Shown: piece after piece, positions 56,432-64,000 of the stretch
How the letters are laid out: every line of letters begins with the position of its first letter
Numbering within the stretch: the first letter of the stretch is position 1
Assembly: GCA_930367205.1 (NCBI GenBank)
Contig: OV884009.1
Span: forward strand, 79,071,189 to 79,135,188
Reading direction: 5' to 3'
DNA length: 64,000 nt
DNA from: Acanthosoma haemorrhoidale
Taxonomy: Eukaryota > Arthropoda > Insecta > Hemiptera > Acanthosomatidae
Made by a program: the position numbers and the translations under genes
Notes under the pieces: generated by a model
The model's database searches: none
What the model was told of the DNA's origin: nothing
What the model saw: the letters and a program-made list of their open reading frames with translations, nothing else

Positions 56432-58309
56432 GCTCTGCCAACGTGCTATAATTCAAACTTCCAGAAACTAATAATGGAAAATTATCCTGAATTTATTTTG
56501 GTTAAGATACGATTGCGGAAAATGTTAAACAAAAAATTAAACTTGGAAAAAGTCAGTCAACTTTATCAAATCACTTAGGAGCTTGTGTTAAAATTTATCA
56601 AAGCTTAGAAGCTATTTAAGATGCAGAGTTCATTTTTTTTTAGTTATTACTGGCAGTAATGCATACGAAAAATTCTAATTTTGAACAACTTACTGTAATG
56701 TTTGAATTTGAATTTTCGGTAAGCGATTCGCTCATTTTGGCCAGAAAAATATTAGTTACCAGTGGGAATATAGTAATTATTATGTTTGTCGATGTCTGAA
56801 ATATTTAATAATAACTGAAAACATACAATTTTGAAGGTATCATTTCTATGATTAAAACATATTTTTATTATGCATAGCCACAGCTGGGACCCATTTACGT
56901 TATCTACCTAAGATTACCACTTTTTACTTTCACTTTTGAATATTCTAGGCTTAATTATTATCTCCCCCCCCAACATGAACTTATAACTTATAAATGCAAA
57001 AGTATACATGGAGATAGCATATAAAATTCCGTTGAATAATTGTTTACTTGTTGAATGTGATTATATGAAAAATACAAATAAAGGATTATTATTAGCCTAT
57101 TTAAGAAAATAGGTATTCAACAATCAGATCTATTCGAATCATAGGAAAGTTCTGTGGTTTCGGAAATTGTTGATTAGCGATAGAATCTTCAACGTTTCTG
57201 GGATATTTGAATGCGATAGTTGTGTTGCGGGGAAGCTGGGCGGCACTTCTTGCTTCGCTCGTATCAGCTACTGCGGCCGTATCGTGCATCTTATCTCTAG
57301 CTTCTCATTTGTTTAAGCAGGTTCTCGGCTCAGATACTCTGAGAATACTAGCTGCTGTCATAATATGGTATACATATTATACTGGTCGTGAAATGTAAAG
57401 ACGAGTTAACAGATTCACCTATAGAGAATGTAAAAATCGAGACAATGAATAAATGAGATATTTAAGTAAGTACGAAGTACGAACACACATTAAAATTGAA
57501 ATTAATCTTGCCCATTTTGCTAAATTTTAAGATTTCTCAAGTCCCAGCATAGAAACTATTTCACAATTAAATAATTTTTTTTTTTGGAAATGTCATTCCA
57601 TAATTTAAATATCACGCCAGGTTCAACGAGTATTCCTTAAAACTGCACATCACTTTATTTCGTTTATAAATATTTTGAAAAAATGCTATGTTCTGACTAT
57701 GAACTAAGTCGATGTGAAAACAATGTAGTCATTCTTATTTGTTTTAGAGCACGTTAAGCCCAAGGGTCATTGATGCCCGCTTATATACGATCATTTTGTT
57801 AATTTTGGTTTGACTACAGCGATATTTTAATTATTTTAATTGCTATTATATTTTTACAGTGCTCGGAAAGAGTTTTGTTAACATGTTTTACGGCGTTCAT
57901 ACTATTATATACATCAATTATACATGTTATGAGTCCGAGTGAGCACGATTACCAGAACAAATCCCCTAGGAACCCACGAGGCCGACCGGGTTGCAAGCTG
58001 GCTTAAACTTAAATTCAATCGTTAAGGATCAAAAAAAAAATTAATAATAAAAAATAATTGTGATGCTACTAGTCCTTTGATAAACTGTATAATATTTTTA
58101 TACAATGAATTCGTTAACAAATAAATTAAAATTACGACGCATAATGCATAAATCTCATGAAGTAGAATTGACGCTTGTGGGCACGAAGGAGAAGAGAAGC
58201 TAGGCTGTTACTACTCGTCCTTAATTTTGGTTTTTATAACCGGATTTCTACTTATTTTTTTCAAGTATCTCCTCATTTATCCTTACGAGGCTGGACCAGA
58301 TCCATCGCA
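56432..58309. other. Anonymous DNA
   Basis: I see no gene. Dispersed repeat tails occur near 56565-56620 and 57530-57570 (TTTCTCAAGTCCCAGC). A hydrophobic 63-codon frame at 57207 has no known motif. Confidence 0.4.
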
Positions 58310-58372
58310 TAAAGAACCGAACCCGAATCTCCGCAGTTAGAACCCGCCTGCTAACCATTGTGCTACGGAGAC
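58310..58372 (-). ncRNA. tRNA-like relic (Arg-type)
   Basis: The minus strand begins GTCTCCGTAGCACAATGG and has a plausible anticodon hairpin with loop GTTCTAA (anticodon TCT, Arg), then a B box GGGTTCGGTTC. The 3' T stem and acceptor strand are lost. It is a tRNA pseudogene or tRNA-derived SINE head. Confidence 0.5.
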
Positions 58373-60107
58373 TTTTAAATTAAAAAACGTAAGTAGCGGT
58401 TAAGAACAGACTGTTCCTTGAATAACTGTTAGTCTGGGGGGGGGGGGCTATGTGGTAAGTATCATGTCCTAACCATGATAAGGAAAATACATGAATTAGC
58501 TTTGTGCATGGGTGCATAATGGTCGTTGACTTTTATTTTGAGCAAATTTTACTTTTCTTTTTCAGAAGAAAAAGTTCCACTTCCAATAGAATAGATCTGC
58601 TCATGTGCGTACTATTTTATAGATAGGACTCCTGTGCACATGGTTTTTAGTGTAGTGTGCACAATATTTTGGTATTCTTAGCCAATCAAACTCGTTGTTG
58701 CTCATAAAATATCCCCACAGTTCTTGGCAAGGGCTGTTGAAAACTTTTAGATACTTCTGACATCAATGTTCAATTCCTGGCTCCCCTGTGATTTTTTCCC
58801 ACTCAGCCTCATAAGGTAAAATGAGTAGATACTTGCGTCGGTCTTATCTATGAGATGTGGTTCTACAAAATAACTTAATTTCAGTTGATATCAACAGTGC
58901 AGTTAAATTCGATTTAGTTCCAATTAGTTAATTAGCTATATGAAAAATTGCTGTGGTCTAGCTTTATTATGATAGAATTACTTCTTTGGAAGTAAAGTTT
59001 ATCCAAACTAGAACATTTCAAATATATTATTTTTACGATCTATATTCTTATAAAGTAAAACCGAGTGCTTAGCAAAGTGAGAAGTGAGCGTACGAGTTGT
59101 CCAGGAAGGCCGGTCATATTCAACAGGTGCACTGCGTTTCCTCGCTGAATAAAACACAACACGAACAAAAAAACAAAACGAACCCAACACACTGAACTAG
59201 TTCCTTTCCGGTCCTAAGAGGTCCAATCGTTGGCTAAATAATCGATTCGCCGATCCTAATATAATAATAATCGTACAATATAATGCTATAGAATTATTAT
59301 TTACATTAATGAAGTTATAATTTGTATAATGGTGCATTATATTATTATATCTCTCATGCATATATAATATCAATGTAATACTTTGCCAAATAATCCCCTA
59401 AATCTTACCTCTTTGGGGGATGGAACCCGGGATCGGGAAAGTACCCAACGCTGCTGCTGGTAGTCACTCCCAACAGAGTTAGATCCAATAGTGGGAGAGA
59501 ACGTTCAGGGAATGAACGAAAAATCGAAAAAAACAAAACAATGAGTAGTTCTGATTTTTGGTATAGTTGTTGGGGGGGGGGGGTCTTGTACAACACACTA
59601 AAAGTCTCTAAATTTGTTTTCGGTTTTTATCAAATATCTCGCAACCTAGTGAATTTAGTAAAAACTACTTTGTATACAAAATTAAAGCACACAAAATTTC
59701 TTATAAAAATGTATTTGTAACATTTTTTCCGTTGAGTCCATCCGATGGTTTAAAGAGATAGCGAGGGTTAAAAAACAGGAATTTTCACAATTAAAATTCT
59801 CGGGGAGTTTTAGAACGTTGTACAGGACACTACCCTCAAAGCTGTTCCAATAATCATAACTACATATAATTTTTTTTTACATTCCTTCGTTTTCAGGTCT
59901 ACAAACAAGATAATTATTTCATGCTCATTTATTACTGATGTATGCTTCTATGTTATATGTATACAACATGTTACACTTTAATATTGGCGTATTTATTAAA
60001 AATCTTTTGCTTTGCTCAATATTATTTTTTTCATTTTTTTCTCATTAATTAATTTTTCTTTTTATTCATTTTTTTCTAATCGTCATATTTTGGCCTTCGT
60101 TGTCTTG
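58373..60107. other. Anonymous AT-rich DNA
   Basis: No gene was recognised. There are long G runs at about 58437-58448 and 59570-59582. The region 59260-59380 is a TAATAATA-rich stretch with imperfect inverted repeats. Confidence 0.4.
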
Positions 60108-60165
60108 ATCAAGCGGGAGAGCCGCAGATGCTCAGGACATGAGAATAGAAAGACTCGTTTGTGAG
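60108..60165 (-). mobile_element. LINE 3' UTR fragment
   Basis: GAGAGCCGCAGATGCTCAGG and the following ACATGAGAATAGAAA match the minus-oriented LINE 3' UTR block at 7606-7640. Only this block remains. Confidence 0.45.
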
Positions 60166-60455
60166 CTCTCTGTGGCGTATATTTATTTCTCGAGACATAT
60201 TATAGGAGCTAAGCCACATTTATAGTTTCCCATTGGTCAAGGACACATCATATTATTTTCATTTGTATTTTGGAAAGGATCAATGACCGAAATGGCATGA
60301 CATGTAAAAGGGAATATTTTTTCGCATTAATAAATATTAATTGATTTTCGTGGACTCCCCAGCCTACACTCGATTATTTTTAGTATTATTATTTCATACA
60401 TAAAGATAAAACATTTTGATATAATAAAAAATCTTTAGTAAAGATAAAAAAAAAA

Positions 60456-60600
60456 ATAAATAACAAAACCTGTATATAATGTAGTGATGCTACAGGAAAT
60501 ACAAAATAATTTGTGAATAGATTCACCTGAGGATCTATAATTGTATGTAATTATCTGTAAATTTAACGGGGCTATGAAGAAAAAAAAAATATAATAAAAA
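60456..60600 (+). repeat. Dispersed repeat, copy 2 (pair of 34350-34495)
   Basis: This block shares the same order as copy 1 with scattered substitutions, and is followed by an A-rich tail with AATATAATAAAAAAAA, consistent with retroposition. Confidence 0.65.
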
Positions 60601-61610
60601 AAATGTAGTGGCCTCCATCCTAGAGTCAACTGGTAAATTTAATTGTATATCTTAAAATAGGGCTACACTGTTGCGTAACTTAGAAGTTTAACTTTCGTTT
60701 GTTTTAAGCATTTAATTTTAGGCATCAATCTGGTTTTATAAATAAAGTCTTATTAACAAGGGTAGACATTTCTATACAACTAAATTGTAGCATTTCACTT
60801 TTCTAATCGTAGCCTTATTTACTCAAACGATTTTATGTGTTTCTCATATATATGGTAAATCACTGGAAATATAAAAAAAAAACATCTTATCATAAAAATC
60901 AATGAAACATTTGAGAGGAACTCGTGAAATTTATGACATAATTTGCGTTGTTTTGGGATTGAAAAGTGAGGTTTTACTAATTTATTATTACATACAATGT
61001 ATTTCGTTCTCAGGAAAGAAGAAACGCAAAACAAAAAAAAAAACATACTCTTAAAATTGAACAGAAAAGTATTAAAAAAAATATATACGTGTGCTAAAAA
61101 AATATTTGAAGTTTAACATTCAGATTGTCCTTATTGTTCTCTCAAACTACATAATGATCTATGCTTGCTGGACACTCAAGCCCATTGTCTATTGTTCCAA
61201 TTGCACAATGCCTAGCCTAGACAGTGTATTTATTGTCTATAGCGAACGAAATTTAAACGCTTATTATACACAGCTATTTGTACGATTTATGTTGTTGACT
61301 ACTCCCAGCTATTTATAAATAATTAATTTTAAATAACTTTGTTCATTAAAGAGTATAAAGGCATGGTTTATTGCATCGTAATTTTTAAACACTTGATGCT
61401 TTACTGGCCAAATTGGAGTGGTACATTGGTAAACCACCGGCAGAAATAAAAAAAAAAAAGGATAAAAGATAGAATGTTACAAAAATGTAATTTTTTTAAC
61501 TTTTGGAGTATTAGTACTCAAACAGAGACACTTATAATTGACATATAGGTATTTTCATATGCTAGAAAATAAGCTTGAACCCTCTCAAAATAAATCTTTT
61601 TATCTAAATA
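60601..61610. other. Anonymous AT-rich DNA
   Basis: No gene was recognised. Two short frames on opposite strands (about 75 codons each) are AT-driven. Confidence 0.4.
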
Positions 61611-61613
61611 TCC

Positions 61614-61654
61614 TCTCAGTCAACGTTTCGCCTATTCAGGCATCAGGACTAAAA
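61614..61654 (-). ncRNA. Degenerate hammerhead-like motif (3)
   Basis: On the minus strand the order is TAGTC, CTGAT, GCCTGAATAGGC (a 4-bp stem with a GAAT loop), GAAAC, GTTGACTGA. AGTC and GACT pair as helix I, the GCCT/AGGC stem stands for helix II, and GAA-ACGT gives the very short helix III seen in Penelope-element hammerheads. The box that should read CUGAUGA has lost GA. It is the best preserved of three such motifs here. Confidence 0.4.
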
Positions 61655-62172
61655 TTTAGAACAAGATAAATATATCTACATACTCAGAAGAAACAATAAC
61701 TTAATACAAGAAATACAATACCATAAGACAATACAATTGGAAAACAATAGAGTATTACAACAAGCCTGTGAAAGATATTAGCTATTTCAATTTGTATTAA
61801 TTTATTCTTGTGTATACTTAATTGTTAACCTTTCTGTGAAATAAATTAAAATGTTTAATTACTATCTTACTATCAATCTTGCATGAAAAAGTAACTTTGT
61901 TAAAACAAATACCATTACATAAATCTTATATGTATAAACTTATTTAGATACTTCAAAATATAAATTTGCATATTTTATAAGCTAATCAACCATTGCTGTG
62001 TTTTGGGAGGTTAAGTAACTTGGGAATAAATATTAAACTATATCTTATTCAAATTGTTTAAAGCTTATTTTTTTTTTTATTAGTTTATTTAAATTTACTA
62101 TTAAAGCAATGTGAGTCGAAAGAGCTTTGAAAAATATAATAACATTGTGAAGAGACAAAACGTTCCTAAACG
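61655..62172. other. Anonymous AT-rich DNA
   Basis: No gene or repeat was recognised. Confidence 0.4.
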
Positions 62173-63720
62173 TTGTTGTATGCTGGCACCCTTCAATCAG
62201 TGAATGAAGATAATGTACAAAGCTTGAAATCTTATTTGTAAGATATTAATTACATCATATTACCTCACTTGCGTTAGTTGACAGTTATGCCGTACAGTTA
62301 CGATCGTAAATAAACTTGGTTATTTAAATTTAAGACGTGGTAGCATTCCCGCCGTACAATTAAATCAATACTTTTGGTACCATACCTCCTAGCGAAGCCT
62401 GAACTACTGATATTGCCAGAGCTTCACATCGAATGCAACAATATATATGCAATGATCGCAGCTGCTACAATTTATGTATACATTTTTTTCAAATGCTGCC
62501 TGTGAGCTGGGATTTGTCCTCTCGTACCAGGCCCGCAAGAATGGTCAGGAGCTAGCGGGATTATAAGCTAGCTCACCACACAGTTTTGTTTGAATTTTAC
62601 ATACTGGGGGTTATATCGATAATATTTTGGGGGAGACTTCAAGGTCCCAAACAACCCCAAAGCTACCCATCCATTTCTATCATGAGTTAATTAATGTTGG
62701 ATGTTGGCACCTATTCAATCAACCTATCTAAGTTCAGAATAAACGAACAAAGCTTTAAGATCTTATTTGTAAGATATTAATTACTTTATATTACCTCACT
62801 TTTGTTAGCTGACTGTCATGCTTTTGTCACCTCGTCTACCCTACTTTGACACAACGAACGTAGTTTAAATAAACCAGCTATAACTTTGAAAATTTAAATT
62901 TAAAAGGGGTGTGGCATTCCCGCCGTGCAAATTAATCAATACTTTTGGTACCATAGCTCCTTCCAAAATATGAACTACTGATATAGCTTCAGGTTCACTT
63001 TGACAGCCACAACTCATCGTTGCCACTACAATTTATGTATAGATTATTTGAAATGTTGCATGAGAGCCTTGGATTCGTCATTTTCTACCAGGCTCACACG
63101 AACGGGCAGGAGCTATCGGATGAATGAGCTGCCAAGAGTTTTGTTTTAATTTTAGAGTACTGATGCTAGCCGAAACTTTGATTGCTTATGTGACTGTACA
63201 ACGTGTGATGTAATAACAATAATAAGAGATATTTTTGGAGATACTTCAAGCTTCTAAGCAACCGCAAAGCTATCCATCATACGTTAATGTTGGATGTTGG
63301 CACCTATTATTCAACCTGTCTAAGAAGAGAATACACGCACAAAGCTTTACATCTTATTTGTAAGATATTAATTATTTCATGTTACCTTACTTTTGTTAGT
63401 TGACTGTCATGTCTTTGTTTCCTCATCTACCCTACTTCAACACAACGAACGTAGTTTAAATAAACCAGCTATAACTTTGAAAATTTAAATTTAAAACGGG
63501 GTGTGGCATTCCCGCCGTGCAAATTAATCAATACTTTTGGTACCATAGCTCCTTCCAAAATATGAACTACTGATATAGCTTCAGGTTCATTTTGACAGCC
63601 TCAATTTACCGTTGCCGCTACAATTTATATATAGATTATTTCAAATGTTGCTTGAGAGCCTTGGATTTGTCATTTTCTACCAGGCCCGCACGAACGGGCA
63701 GGAGCTATTGGATGAATGCG
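62173..63720. repeat. Tandem repeat, three units of about 0.53-0.59 kb (third partial)
   Basis: Units start near 62173, 62700 and 63291 at a TGCTGGCACC/TGTTGGCACCTATT string. All contain AAGATATTAATTA, GGCATTCCCGCCGT, TCAATACTTTTGGTACCATA and a conserved CCAGGC-CGCA-GAA-GG-CAGGAGCTA block. Units 2 and 3 are clearly closer to each other than to unit 1. Unit 3 ends near 63720, where unique sequence begins. No long frame is shared, so this is a non-coding local satellite or tandem transposon part. Confidence 0.85.
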
Positions 63721-64000
63721 CTCGCACTGAAATAGTAATATCAGTGGTATTATTGCTATATTATTCATTATTTGTTGCCCAGCTAAATACTGAAAACTCC
63801 ACAACCAGCACTAAACAGATAGAACAAATAACAACTTTAAATTATCAAACTAATACGATCAAAATATCAAAGGTGGTCTTGATTGAGAAGATATTTAAAA
63901 ATGCTGTAAATTCATAACACCAAGGTGAAGTCGGTCCTATTAAACTTCAGTTTGTCTCAGGTTCATATTTATATCAGCATAGCAAATGCTATAGGTTAAT
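63721..64000. other. Anonymous DNA at the window end
   Basis: A frame running out of repeat unit 3 (63612-63917) has no recognised motif. Nothing else is seen. Confidence 0.35.

Overview
This window looks like repeat-rich, AT-rich, intron/intergenic DNA from an arthropod, most likely an insect. The evidence is the transposon content: an errantivirus (insect endogenous retrovirus, Ty3/gypsy group) with a baculovirus-F-like envelope gene, Jockey-like LINE 3' ends, a mariner relic and a mariner-type MITE. I cannot place the order or species. I recognise no intact host protein-coding gene, no rRNA and no CRISPR array. The short open frames scattered through the window mostly look like chance or transposon debris.

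Layout. 0-5 kb: a mariner-like MITE (about 650-764), a tRNA-like relic (about 1.3 kb), a foldback element (about 3.03-3.20 kb) and minus-strand LINE 3' ends. 6.4-9.6 kb: alternating plus and minus LINE 3' ends, including a fresh 1.26-kb tandem duplication. 9.6-37.2 kb: mostly anonymous AT-rich DNA with diverged dispersed repeats, tRNA-like relics, short hairpins and LINE tails. 37.2-44.1 kb: a complete errantivirus on the minus strand, nested in the 3' end of a LINE whose body resumes at 44.1-44.7 kb. 45.2-47.54 kb: about 70 copies of a 33-bp satellite, abutting a dead, internally deleted mariner (47.54-48.49 kb). 48.5-62.1 kb: anonymous DNA with LINE, MITE and tRNA-like fragments. 62.17-63.72 kb: three tandem copies of a repeat of about 0.53-0.59 kb.

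The errantivirus is the only coherent gene set. Its order in its own orientation is 5' LTR, lysine-tRNA-type primer site, gag, pol in the -1 frame entered at a U UUUUUA slip site, env overlapping the end of pol, polypurine stretch, 3' LTR. The two 218-bp LTRs differ at one position and share a 4-bp ATAT target duplication, so the insertion is young. All three frames are open. However, the third acidic residue of the integrase D-D-35-E triad is asparagine, which predicts an integration-defective copy.

The most interesting items are this integrase change in an otherwise intact young provirus, the frame-open 33-bp satellite sitting exactly against a mariner end, the alternating inverted LINE ends, and degenerate hammerhead-like motifs at 36.1-36.3 and 61.6 kb.
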